Origin: Planctomycetota bacterium
Lineage (GTDB): Bacteria; Planctomycetota; Uabimicrobiia; Uabimicrobiales; Uabimicrobiaceae
Assembly: GCA_029260735.1 (NCBI GenBank)
Contig: JAJDCR010000132.1
Coordinates: 1-64,000 of the forward strand
Length of the DNA: 64,000 bases
Reading direction: 5' to 3'
Shown: piece by piece, positions 1-8,835 of the stretch
Layout of the letters: each line of letters opens with the position of its first letter
Position numbering within the stretch: the first letter of the stretch is position 1
Made by a program: the position numbers and the translations under genes
Notes under the pieces: generated by a model
Seen by the model: the letters and a program-made list of their open reading frames with translations, nothing else
The model's database searches: none
What the model was told of the DNA's origin: nothing

Positions 1-243
1 CGCTAGCCAGAATCCTTCCGTTAGAGCAACCTCGTGCTGCTGCTCATTGTCCACTCTTTCTGATTCATCCTCAGGAGACCCCATCATGAATTTGCCTGGC
101 TTAATCCACCGAAAGCACTGACGTACACCTTTGTACGTAAACGCCATCCATAAGCCATATGTTTTATCTTCTCCCCAGTCACTTGCCCAGTGTAGTGGGA
201 ATTCTTCTGGCATTGATGATCCTAGCTTTATCTTCTCTTGCAT
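1..243 (-). CDS. SUMF1-like protein, N-terminal part (runs off left edge)
   Basis: The 81 visible codons start at ATG 243, six bases after a TAGGA ribosome site, exactly as in the next gene (399-1214). The residues closely match the start of that neighbour, including 'FRWIKPGKFMMGSP' and 'LTEGFWLA', the N-terminal core of the SUMF1/FGE-sulfatase fold. The C-terminal half, with the ligand-binding region, lies outside the window. It is the third SUMF1 unit in the operon and looks like a tandem duplicate. SUMF1 domains share the C-type lectin fold and often serve as recognition domains in bacteria. A recognition role is inferred; enzymatic residues cannot be judged here. Confidence 0.85.
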   Translation of the reverse strand, partial: MQEKIKLGSSMPEEFPLHWASDWGEDKTYGLWMAFTYKGVRQCFRWIKPGKFMMGSPEDESERVDNEQQHEVALTEGFWLA

Positions 244-398
244 ATGTTTTCCTACGTTAACTGTTTTTGCAAAGTTTGTATTTGCAAACTTTTTTGATGA
301 GATTGTTGTGTAAGATATTTTATCTAGCAATTTCTCGATAACCTGACCGACTTGCTCCGCTGTGTTTGCCAGGATCTACTCTCTTTTATGCTCCGCTC

Positions 399-1214
399 CT
401 ATTTTTTATGACCTTGGGATAATCGAAAACCAATGTTGTAGCGGTCGTCAGGATCGTAGAAGAGACGATAAGCAGAGCGAACGCCCCTGGCATTGTTGAA
501 CCAACTACCACCGCGCAAAACGCGCTTCGAGCCAGCATCAGGGCCTGTAGGGTTTACTACATTATCTATATCGTAATCGTCGTACCAATCATTACACCAC
601 TCCCACACATTCCCATGCATCTCATACAAACCCCAGTTATTACATGGAAGCGACCTTACATCTATTGTCTCTGCACGATATTCACCTTTTGCTCCATTGT
701 TGTAAGGATAGTTTCCTTCATAATTCGCTTGGTCTGTTGTTATGTTATCACCAAAACTAAATGGAGTTTTTGTTCCTGCTCGACACGCATATTCCCACTG
801 AGCTTCCGTTGGCAGACAAAGATCCAGCCCGTCCATCATACCATTCATTTTATCCAGAAAAGCATTACACTCGTTCCAATTCACATTTTCTACTGGCCTC
901 TGTTTTCCTTTAAATTTACTTGAATTTTCTCCCATTACTACTTCCCACAATTCTTGGGTACACGCTGTTTCTGCTAGCCAGAATCCTTCCGTTAAAAAGA
1001 CTTCGTGCTGTTGCTCATTGTCAACTCTTTCTGGTTCATCTTGAGGAGAGCCCATCATAAATCTACCGGGCTTGATCCAACGAAAACACTGCCTAACCTC
1101 CTTGTACGTAAATGCCATCCATAGGCCATATGTTCTATCTTCTCCCCAATCACTTGCCCAGTGCAAAGGGAACTCTTTTGGCATCGAGGAGCCTAGCTGT
1201 ATTTCTTCTGACAT
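399..1214 (-). CDS. SUMF1 (FGE-sulfatase fold) protein, non-catalytic recognition module
   Basis: A 271-residue protein that is almost entirely one SUMF1 domain: 'FRWIKPGRFMMGSP' at the start, 'PTEAQWEYACRAG' in the middle, 'MHGNVWEWC' and 'RVLRGGSW...IGFRL' at the end. ATG 1214 is preferred over an upstream TTG (1229) because TAGGA lies six bases before it, as in the copy at 243. The two cysteines that make formylglycine in true FGE (C-x4-C after GGSxx) are replaced (N and V), so sulfatase activation is unlikely. It shares an operon with MoxR, vWA and proteases, which suggests a target- or ligand-binding role. Its last 30 residues are the part that differs most from its paralogue. Confidence 0.9.
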   Translation of the reverse strand: MSEEIQLGSSMPKEFPLHWASDWGEDRTYGLWMAFTYKEVRQCFRWIKPGRFMMGSPQDEPERVDNEQQHEVFLTEGFWLAETACTQELWEVVMGENSSKFKGKQRPVENVNWNECNAFLDKMNGMMDGLDLCLPTEAQWEYACRAGTKTPFSFGDNITTDQANYEGNYPYNNGAKGEYRAETIDVRSLPCNNWGLYEMHGNVWEWCNDWYDDYDIDNVVNPTGPDAGSKRVLRGGSWFNNARGVRSAYRLFYDPDDRYNIGFRLSQGHKK

Positions 1215-1301
1215 CTGTTTTCCTAACAATTTTTTCGCAGAACCTGACCGACTTGCTCCGCTGCGCCTGTCCGGCTCTGCTCTCTTTTACGCTCCGCTAC
1301 C

Positions 1302-4097
1302 CTACTTTTTATGACCTCGGGATAATCGAAAACCAATGAAGTCGTCGCGGTTGTCAGGCCTAGCGTTGCTCCGGTAAGCGGAGCGAACGCTCCTGGCAAG
1401 GTCGTACCAACCACCACCGCGCAACACGCGCTTCGAACCAGCCATAGGGCCAGTAGGGTTTACTACATTCTCTATGTCATAATTCGCATCATACCAATCC
1501 TGACACCACTCCCACACATTCCCATGCATTTCATACAGTCCCCAGTTATTACATGGAAGAGATCTTACATCCACTATTCCTGCATTATTAACATAATTCA
1601 CTTCCTCTTTTGTTATCTCTTCGCCAAAACTAAACGGGGTTTGTGTTCCGGCGCGGCACGCATACTCCCACTGAGCTTCTGTTGGCATTCTGAAGTTCAA
1701 GTCAGCTATTTGATTGATTTTTTCTACAAAAAGATTGCAGTCATTCCAGCTTACATTGTCTACTGGTTTTTGATTACCTTTGAATTGACTTGGGTTTTCT
1801 CCCATAACAGCTTCCCATAGTTCTTGAGTGCACGCTGTTTCAGCAAGCCAAAATCCCTCAGTAAGGGTAACTTCGTGTAATTTTTCTCGATCAAGTCTCT
1901 CTGGTTCATCTTCGGGAGAGCCCATCATAAATTTACCTGGCTCTATCCAGCGCATACGCTGATTAATACCTTTTATTTTAAAGTCAACATATAACCCATA
2001 CTCATCCTCTCCTGTTGAGTCACCCCAGAAACCTCTATTTATTATTATGCTTTTGTTTTTTGCACTCGACTGTGTTTTGTAGCGACCAGGATTAAACCAC
2101 CAAACTGGTTCTTTACGATCTTTAAAAGTCACAAAAAGACCTTGCCCACTTTGCCCCATGCTTTCTGCCCAAGAAGGGGTTTCTGTTGAAGTAATGACTA
2201 TTTCTTCATGGTCGGTATTAAAAATAATCTCTCCTGTAAAAGGCCGAACTATTTTGTCAACTTTACTCAAGCTTAAATTAAGTCCGCGATGATATACTTC
2301 TTCTCCACTCTTGTAATAAAACATGTCTAAGTAGGGGCGATTTGTTGTGAGATAAGCAATAGGAGTACTAACCTTAAATGCATTATCTGTCTCTGATGCT
2401 CCATAACCATTCTTTAAAGTAAACTCATTACCTCTTTGTAGTATCGTATGAGATGACTTGTTGGGGTCCATCATCCAAGCCGCATCATCTAAAGACATAC
2501 CTTTCTTAACTTCAATTTCACCATCTTCTCTATCGTGACTATTGATTTTGACCCAGCACGCCGTTAAAACTTTGTACTTTTTCCAAACCTCCTCAGGCTG
2601 TCGATCTGAAAATCTATAAAACCAAGCTCTCACTTCTTTCTTTTCAAGAAAATCTTTCCTCTTGAGAGTTCGCATATACTTTTGCATAAAAGCTTCTGCT
2701 CTTTTTAGATCATATTCTGTATTTATTGAGTCCCCCAACAGAGCATTTATAATTAAACTTTCTTCGCACCTAATGGATTCTGGAAGATGAGAATGATGTT
2801 TTTCTATTAAGGAAATCACTTTCTCACGTAGTGAACTATCTTCTTCTAAAAGTGCTTTGCGATAGTTTTTTAAAGAATCTTTTTTTAAAGAAAACGCTAT
2901 TGGAGAGTAATTAATATCTTCGTGGTTCCACACAGCTACTTCAACTCCAGCATCAGCTTCTTTTCTAGGAAGTAAAAATCTAACTGCTCGAAGAAGAGAA
3001 GGCTCTACTCGAATAGCAGGAGAAAGAAGAGAAAGCAAGCGTTTCGTTTGTTTTTTTTCCTCTTCGAGTTGCTTATTATCAACTTCCGCATCCTGACTCT
3101 CATCTAATTTTGAAAGGGTATTATATTTATATACTCCTTCCTTATGTCTAGGTAACTTATGTCCTCTGTCCCAAAAGAACAAGTTGAAATATTCCAATAA
3201 AGCTTTATTCCACAGTCGAGGAGGGCAAGGAGTCAAAACAACTGGGCAAAGGCCTGCTTTTTTAAGTCGTTGTCCAAAATAGAGCCACGATCTTGTAGAT
3301 TTACCAGATGGCTGAAAACAACCTAAATCACTCATTATCATAAGTGGAGTATTGGGTTCAGGAAATTTGAAGTCTACTTTTGGCTCAGGAAAGACATTTC
3401 TTTTTCTAAACTGACCACTAGGGCCATTATCTATGCTAAAAACTTCTAAGCCAGAACGACCACGAAGTTTCTTAATACCATAATGAATCTCGTTTATGTC
3501 TATCCAAAAAGGAAAAAGTCTCTTGTCGAAATCTAGGATAATATAGGAAACTGCACTCCAATAAAATCTCTGTTTCTTTGGTAACTTAGATATAGGTCTT
3601 AGTTTTGAGACAAGCTCAATAACTCTTTCTATATCAATGGACTTGCTTTCTTTATTATCTCCAAGTCTATTTCGCAAAAAAGGCCAAAGTTGAGACCATG
3701 GAACAAGTGGAGGAGTACAAGGTGGTTTTTTCCAATATGCTGAAGAAACTTCTCCATCTTCTTCATCTTCGAATGAGTCTCCCTCAACCCACTCTGGTAC
3801 CTCACTATTTATTTCATCCTGTTTTTTTTCTCTGTATTCCGATACATGCCAAAACTTGATTGTTTTTTTAGTTGGCGGAGGAGGCGGAGGGGGGGGCGGA
3901 GGAAGTGGTGGGGGAGATAGTTTTGTTGCAGAGTCGCCATCTTCTTCACTCTTTTCATTGATAGATACTTGTTCGGTTGTACATTCGTACCCAATAAAGC
4001 CAGCCATTCTGTCTAATTTTTCATTACCGTGAGAATTAAGAAACTCAATAATATCAGAACGTCCTACACGTGTTTTTTTATATTCTTTGGCAAACAT
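1302..4097 (-). CDS. Inactive vWA-like / SUMF1 fusion protein of MoxR ternary system
   Basis: A 931-residue multidomain protein. Residues about 60-76 are a nearly pure proline linker. Residues about 170-300 look like the degenerate vWA domain of ternary systems: 'YIILDFDKRLFPFW', 'PLMIMSDLGCF', then 'CPVVLTPCPPRLW', without a clear MIDAS DxSxS. A helical middle region follows. Residues about 700-931 form a SUMF1 domain ending 'RVLRGGGWYDLARSVRSAYR'. The catalytic FGE cysteines are absent. The ATG overlaps the stop of the MoxR gene (TAATG), so the two are translationally coupled. vWA/MoxR pairs act as chaperone-like ATPase partners; here the vWA protein probably links the ATPase to target recognition through SUMF1. 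The family match is from memory of motifs. Confidence 0.8.
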   Translation of the reverse strand: MFAKEYKKTRVGRSDIIEFLNSHGNEKLDRMAGFIGYECTTEQVSINEKSEEDGDSATKLSPPPLPPPPPPPPPPTKKTIKFWHVSEYREKKQDEINSEVPEWVEGDSFEDEEDGEVSSAYWKKPPCTPPLVPWSQLWPFLRNRLGDNKESKSIDIERVIELVSKLRPISKLPKKQRFYWSAVSYIILDFDKRLFPFWIDINEIHYGIKKLRGRSGLEVFSIDNGPSGQFRKRNVFPEPKVDFKFPEPNTPLMIMSDLGCFQPSGKSTRSWLYFGQRLKKAGLCPVVLTPCPPRLWNKALLEYFNLFFWDRGHKLPRHKEGVYKYNTLSKLDESQDAEVDNKQLEEEKKQTKRLLSLLSPAIRVEPSLLRAVRFLLPRKEADAGVEVAVWNHEDINYSPIAFSLKKDSLKNYRKALLEEDSSLREKVISLIEKHHSHLPESIRCEESLIINALLGDSINTEYDLKRAEAFMQKYMRTLKRKDFLEKKEVRAWFYRFSDRQPEEVWKKYKVLTACWVKINSHDREDGEIEVKKGMSLDDAAWMMDPNKSSHTILQRGNEFTLKNGYGASETDNAFKVSTPIAYLTTNRPYLDMFYYKSGEEVYHRGLNLSLSKVDKIVRPFTGEIIFNTDHEEIVITSTETPSWAESMGQSGQGLFVTFKDRKEPVWWFNPGRYKTQSSAKNKSIIINRGFWGDSTGEDEYGLYVDFKIKGINQRMRWIEPGKFMMGSPEDEPERLDREKLHEVTLTEGFWLAETACTQELWEAVMGENPSQFKGNQKPVDNVSWNDCNLFVEKINQIADLNFRMPTEAQWEYACRAGTQTPFSFGEEITKEEVNYVNNAGIVDVRSLPCNNWGLYEMHGNVWEWCQDWYDANYDIENVVNPTGPMAGSKRVLRGGGWYDLARSVRSAYRSNARPDNRDDFIGFRLSRGHKK

Positions 4098-5107
4098 TAC
4101 AAGCTCTCTTCAGGATACTTTTTTAAAGCAAACTTACTTATTTGCTTAAGAACTGTCAACTGAGTTTCTTCGTCTTCACCCATTTTACTTAAGGCTCTAA
4201 GTATATCTATATACTCCGCTTGACCAGGAGCAGGAGTATTCTGTTCTAATGCAGTATTGCGATCTTTCCAAAGCTGATTTGCCGCTTCTTCTCTAACTTT
4301 TAGACTACACTTTTCACCAAAATGAATATCTCCTCTTTCCATAAGCCATTCTTTTAAGGACTCTTTTCCTGTTGGTAGTTTCATCTGTAAAACCATACAA
4401 CGTCTCAAGAATGCTGCCGGAAGCTCTCTTTCTTCATTAGTTGTTATTACTACTAGAGGAGAAGGTATACCTTCCTTCAACTTCACAGATTCTTTCATGT
4501 ACGAGACAGGAAATGCTCCATTACCCAAGGTTTCTAATAAACCATTTGGTAAATCAGCATCTGTCTTGTCTATCTCGTCAATTAACAAAACACTTCCCAT
4601 CTCTGGAGCCCAATCTTTTGGTTTCTCAGGCGTCTGCACTTCAATTGTAGACTTTTTTTGTCCCTCAGAGCTAATTTCGCACCTAGATGAGCAAAATTTC
4701 TCTGCTTGCTTCAGCGCTGAGTCCCAATTAAATGCCCACCATAAGGGACCTGGATTAATGAACTTTAACGGATTAAGAATATCTCGAAGATCTTTTCCAG
4801 TTTTGCATGCAACGAGAGCCTGTGCTTCTCCTAGTCTAGCAACAGCATCGAATTTCCACTGAAGCTCTTGGCATTCACTACGAGCGTTTAGTACCTCAGA
4901 AATAAATACTCGATTAAGAGCCTTTGCTGCAGCTCTAGCTAGCTGACTCTTACCGACGCCTGGCTCTCCTCTAATAAGCAGAGGCCTACCAGACGTAATA
5001 GCAGCATTAACCGCCCAAATACTTTCTTCTTCAAATACATGAACAGTTTCAGGCCAAGATCCCGTAGGGGGTAGTTTAATTTTTTCATCAGCAGCAACAC
5101 TAAGCAT
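4097..5107 (-). CDS. MoxR-family AAA+ ATPase
   Basis: A 336-residue AAA+ protein: Walker A 'GEPGVGKSQ' near residue 49, Walker B 'LLIDEID' near 176, sensor 1 'VVITTNEE' near 220, followed by 'LPAAFLRRC', the arginine-finger region typical of MoxR. The 5107 ATG is chosen over ATG 5140 because GGAG precedes it at normal spacing and it overlaps the stop of the upstream protease gene by eight bases. MoxR ATPases remodel partner proteins, usually with a vWA partner, and the next gene supplies one. Extra residues between Walker A and B (about 85-150, cysteine-containing) are longer than in housekeeping MoxR proteins. Confidence 0.92.
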   Translation of the reverse strand: MLSVAADEKIKLPPTGSWPETVHVFEEESIWAVNAAITSGRPLLIRGEPGVGKSQLARAAAKALNRVFISEVLNARSECQELQWKFDAVARLGEAQALVACKTGKDLRDILNPLKFINPGPLWWAFNWDSALKQAEKFCSSRCEISSEGQKKSTIEVQTPEKPKDWAPEMGSVLLIDEIDKTDADLPNGLLETLGNGAFPVSYMKESVKLKEGIPSPLVVITTNEERELPAAFLRRCMVLQMKLPTGKESLKEWLMERGDIHFGEKCSLKVREEAANQLWKDRNTALEQNTPAPGQAEYIDILRALSKMGEDEETQLTVLKQISKFALKKYPEESL

Positions 5108-7226
5108 TTTTATACTCCGGTCTATTTCTAAAGAATTCATTTACATAAACATAAAGTTCTGGTTCATCTACCAAAAGAGCACTTTCGTTTTCGTTAAAAG
5201 ACATAAATACAACATTTGAGTTTGGAAGATCTTTTTTTAGTTCAGTGTAAACACTTTGTGTATTGAGTGGATGATCGACATCTGATCCATCTACGATCAA
5301 GTAATGATATTCTTTACCATCGTTACGAAAACTAAGGGTCGCATCTAACTGTTTATTTTCAAAACTTCGAAACTCTTGCGGAGGATCTTTTTTGAAAACT
5401 ATTTTCCAGATAATTTGCTTAATAGTTAGTATATGATCTTTCTCTTCCCAACCCCTTTCTGGAACAAATTTTCCTCCCATAGCTCCTATAGGCTCGTCTT
5501 TTTTTATATCAATATCTAGTTTCGCTTGCGATTCAGTAATTCCAGAGAGTACAATTTCTACACATGCATCCTTCTCCGCTGGAATCTCTAGTTTCATGCT
5601 CTTAAGATCTTTTCCAACAAGATCTTTACGACTTATCCATCCATAATCAACAGAAAGTAAAACAAGCCATCCAAAAATATCAAGAGCTCCATGCCATATA
5701 AGCTCAGTTTTTTCTAGGCTCCCCTTGTTTTCTTCTAAACTTTCTGTAACCGCTGGATTCAAAATACGAAGAAGTGCTTCGCGTAGTTTATTACATTCAA
5801 TGAGAGCCTTTACTGGTGAAATGGCAGAATTTGTACTACTGTGGTTCTTTTTTATTTGATTTATTAAGGACTCTTTTAATGGTTTTAATTCCTCTTTCTC
5901 AAGAATCTTAGTAACTTCTTTTTTTACTAATTTTATTATTTTTTCTGTTATCTTTTGTGAACTTTCATCGAGGCAAGGTTTTTCCTTAGGTGTTTTTTCA
6001 GGTTCTTCCTTGAGTCTTTTTTCGTCCGTGTGCCCTTCCGAAGATTCAAATACAATTTTTAAAAGCTCGGTATTAGCTTTTTTTTTAATATCTTCGCAGA
6101 TTTTGTCAATAGGAATACCCTGGTTGTATTTACGTTTAACACCAGAATTATGAAGTGCTACCAGGTTAAAATTTTCATCATAGCATGGAGAACCAGAAGA
6201 CCCATAAAAAGAATTTGTTTTGTACCTAACACGTGTTCTATCTTGATTTATGCCTATTATAGACTTAGGATCATAGGCAAACACAAGAGGATCTCCATCA
6301 GAGTGTTGAAAAATCATGAGAGAAGAATCGGTTTTAAAATCAGAAACACTTGTTTTGTTTAAGTCAATAAAGTCTCTCTTTTTTGTTCCATCATGAATTG
6401 ACTTTGTATTACTTACTTGGGAATCTAATCGTACTAAAGCGTAATCAAGGTGGGTATCCGGAATATTCGGAATTTTTTGGGATTCAATTGTATCATCATT
6501 ATGCACAGGGCTAAATGCAACAAGCCAACCCTTGGCTAATTTGAATACAGGAAGTTCATTGATTTTTTGATCGGAGCTATAATAATCAAAAACAAACTTA
6601 AAACTATTTTTTAAATTCGGTTCATTCTCTTTGTTTTCAATTAATGTATTCAGCACATGGTAATTAGTTAAAACCAGATCCTCGCCTACTAAAAAACCCG
6701 TTCCTCTAGCCTTCTTTTGAACAGAGCCGCTACTACTATCATCAATAATACAACAAACCTTGGAGCGTATGTGGCTAGCATTTTTAACCAGTATCTCGAC
6801 ATCAAGACCTATTGTATTCCCGCGTATTTTTGCTTCAAGGCTGCCGAAAGAACTTATTTTTTCACGATTCCCTTCACTTGAAATGCTATATGTGCTGGCT
6901 AAGACATTTGCAAATTTATACACTTTTAGAAAATCTTGATGAGTAGCAGATTTCTTATAGTAAGCTGAAATTAAATCTTCAATCTTATCTTGTTGATTAA
7001 AGTAATCAATTACCCTACTACAAATATAGTTCTTTTTATATTCAGTCAGTAAGTGGTTAGCTCCTCTTATAATTTGTATGAGTTCCGGGTCGTCAGGAAT
7101 TACTCTCTCCAATCTCTTTTCTATAGGATATGCAAGAAGTAAATCTTGCATATCAAGGATATTTTCCAAAGAGTCCACCATTGCTTGCCTGAAATTAACA
7201 TATAAGTCTCCACCATCCAGTTTCAT
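5100..7226 (-). CDS. Trypsin-like serine protease with helical adaptor N-terminus and VMAP-like C-terminus
   Basis: A 708-residue cytosolic protein without a signal peptide. Residues about 10-90 are all-helical and resemble the effector-associated domains (EAD, death-domain-like adaptors) of bacterial conflict systems. The trypsin domain follows: His190 in 'LTNYHVLN', Asp261 in 'DYALVRLD', Ser346 in 'GSSGSP'. A charged coiled-coil stretch follows around 395-460, then a C-terminal domain (about 480-708) of the kind that accompanies MoxR/vWA in ternary systems (VMAP). ATG 7226 is chosen (AGGAG upstream) over TTG 7253. The gene is 13 bases after the subtilase stop. The role inferred is a latent effector protease controlled by the MoxR-vWA pair. 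EAD and VMAP assignments are tentative; the protease is clear. Confidence 0.85.
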   Translation of the reverse strand: MKLDGGDLYVNFRQAMVDSLENILDMQDLLLAYPIEKRLERVIPDDPELIQIIRGANHLLTEYKKNYICSRVIDYFNQQDKIEDLISAYYKKSATHQDFLKVYKFANVLASTYSISSEGNREKISSFGSLEAKIRGNTIGLDVEILVKNASHIRSKVCCIIDDSSSGSVQKKARGTGFLVGEDLVLTNYHVLNTLIENKENEPNLKNSFKFVFDYYSSDQKINELPVFKLAKGWLVAFSPVHNDDTIESQKIPNIPDTHLDYALVRLDSQVSNTKSIHDGTKKRDFIDLNKTSVSDFKTDSSLMIFQHSDGDPLVFAYDPKSIIGINQDRTRVRYKTNSFYGSSGSPCYDENFNLVALHNSGVKRKYNQGIPIDKICEDIKKKANTELLKIVFESSEGHTDEKRLKEEPEKTPKEKPCLDESSQKITEKIIKLVKKEVTKILEKEELKPLKESLINQIKKNHSSTNSAISPVKALIECNKLREALLRILNPAVTESLEENKGSLEKTELIWHGALDIFGWLVLLSVDYGWISRKDLVGKDLKSMKLEIPAEKDACVEIVLSGITESQAKLDIDIKKDEPIGAMGGKFVPERGWEEKDHILTIKQIIWKIVFKKDPPQEFRSFENKQLDATLSFRNDGKEYHYLIVDGSDVDHPLNTQSVYTELKKDLPNSNVVFMSFNENESALLVDEPELYVYVNEFFRNRPEYKNA

Positions 7227-7239
7227 TTTTGTTTTTCTC

Positions 7240-8835
7240 CTAGAGTTTCTCAATTACTGTATCTAAGTGTTTTTGTAGAGCATCTGATGTTAGTGGCGAT
7301 TGTTTTATTCCCTTAAGTATGCACTTACAGGTATCTTGATCAATTTTTTCAGTTATAGGATCAATACCATCCGCAAGAGCCTGTATATCAGGTGATTGCT
7401 CAAAAACCTGAAGGGCCTCTACTTCATACATCATCTCTCTTCCACTTACTATTTCAGGATTTCGCGACTCTAGTAGGCCAGTAACACGAAGTAAAGGAAA
7501 CGAAACTTTATCTAGAGGTTGTTTTTGGTAAGAGAATTGCTCATTAAATCCAATTTGTAAAGCATCATAAGCTCTCAGTATTCCTTGACCAAAAAACCTT
7601 TTGCTATCAGGTTGTGATTTGTCAGCAGAGCTAAACAGAGCATGTCTTACAGCTTCTACAATTTTCCATTTTTCAGCAGGATTAGGATTATGTTTTTGTA
7701 GCCACAAAGCTGCCGTTGCTGCAATTTGGGGAGTAGCAGAAGAAGTTCCTGCCCCATTTAGGTTAACTAAGTTTTGAGAGTTAATTTCGGCCCAGGGCAT
7801 ATTTGGTGTATAAGCTGCCATCGCTGTTTTCATTTTCGAAGAGGGTCCAAAGCAACCTTGCATTTCACGATGAAATCCCCTTTTGTAATATGGTGTTTTA
7901 TCCGCCGTTGCTCCACAAGCTGCAATCACCCTACGAAATCGTGCAGGATAAACTATTGTTTTAGGCGCTGACTTACCAATACGATTTCCTGCTGCAGCAC
8001 AAATCACAACACCTTTATCATAAGCATTATTTACAGCTTGGGCCCAGTCCTTTGAAGGAATTCCTCCCATGCTAATTGAAATTACTTTGCATCCTGCTTC
8101 AACAGCATAGTTTATTCCATCTGTCATAGAACTACTGCGGAAATGAATAACAGAGTTAGCTATTCTAACGGGTATAACTTTAGAGTGAGGAGCACCTCCC
8201 AAGTAATCATTAAAGTTAGGAACCCCCTTTGGTTGAATCTTATTACCTGCAAGTATTGCTATTGTTGCTGTTCCATGCCCTGGATTTCTTGCTATCCCTG
8301 TAACTACTGGATCAGTAGCATCATTAAAATTTTCAAGCTCAACATAGTTTCTTTCTTTATCTCGCAGAACATTTTTAGGACAAGTAATATGTAAAGGATC
8401 ATATCCTGTATCAAGAATTCCAACGACTACACCTCCTTCTTCCCCAACATCAATCCTTGCTCGGCGCAATTGAGAATAATCGTAATCTAAATGCCAAGCA
8501 AAAGTATCTTCCATAGGCCAAAACTCATCTGGCGTCTCTAGCGTACTTGGCTGGGAGGAATCACTTCTACTTTCAAAAACAGAATAAGTTTCCGAAGAGC
8601 TTTTATGAACAAAATCTTGAACAATATCGGGCTCGGCATATTCAATTGGAGCTCTACTTTCAAGAGTTGTTTTCGAAGAGTCTAAAATTGCCTGATGAGC
8701 TTCATCCCAGGGACTACCTTGCAGTTCAGTTCGGAGAGTATGAACCAGCTCAAACTTTTCAAAGCTTGGTTCTAAGAAATTCGTTGGTCTTGACTCTAGG
8801 GTGCTGCTGCCTTTTTGAATTTTTAACCTAACCAT
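7240..8835 (-). CDS. S8 subtilisin-like serine protease (cytoplasmic)
   Basis: A 531-residue protein with the full catalytic triad: Asp142 in 'GILDTGYD', His187 in 'GHGTATIA', Ser365 in 'GTSSATP', plus the oxyanion-region 'AAAGN'. There is no signal peptide, so it probably acts inside the cell. The first ~110 residues hold two Ser/Thr-Leu-Glu-Ser-Arg ('STLESR', 'TTLESR') motifs in a loose, low-complexity segment that could be a propeptide or processing region. About 100 extra C-terminal residues follow the catalytic domain. ATG 8835 has AAAAGGGAAA upstream. It is the first gene of the operon. Its target is unknown; it may activate the trypsin-like protein or be a second effector. Confidence 0.92.
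   Translation of the reverse strand: MVRLKIQKGSSTLESRPTNFLEPSFEKFELVHTLRTELQGSPWDEAHQAILDSSKTTLESRAPIEYAEPDIVQDFVHKSSSETYSVFESRSDSSQPSTLETPDEFWPMEDTFAWHLDYDYSQLRRARIDVGEEGGVVVGILDTGYDPLHITCPKNVLRDKERNYVELENFNDATDPVVTGIARNPGHGTATIAILAGNKIQPKGVPNFNDYLGGAPHSKVIPVRIANSVIHFRSSSMTDGINYAVEAGCKVISISMGGIPSKDWAQAVNNAYDKGVVICAAAGNRIGKSAPKTIVYPARFRRVIAACGATADKTPYYKRGFHREMQGCFGPSSKMKTAMAAYTPNMPWAEINSQNLVNLNGAGTSSATPQIAATAALWLQKHNPNPAEKWKIVEAVRHALFSSADKSQPDSKRFFGQGILRAYDALQIGFNEQFSYQKQPLDKVSFPLLRVTGLLESRNPEIVSGREMMYEVEALQVFEQSPDIQALADGIDPITEKIDQDTCKCILKGIKQSPLTSDALQKHLDTVIEKL

Larger units (their letters stand above)
1..1310 (-). repeat. Tandem SUMF1 cassettes with conserved spacer
   Basis: The coding block is repeated (243 leftwards, 1214-399, and the SUMF1 end of the gene at 1302). 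The non-coding spacers also match: 332-361 and about 1231-1262 share 'ACCTGACCGACTTGCTCCGC', followed by a related CTCTTTTATGCTCCGCT / CTCTTTTACGCTCCGCT stretch. Spacer conservation shows that whole gene-plus-spacer units of about 0.9 kb were duplicated, not just domains. Confidence 0.8.

Noticed and set aside
615-923. Plus-strand open frame inside the SUMF1 gene
   Set aside because: Complement of a well-supported gene; composition reflects its reverse strand.
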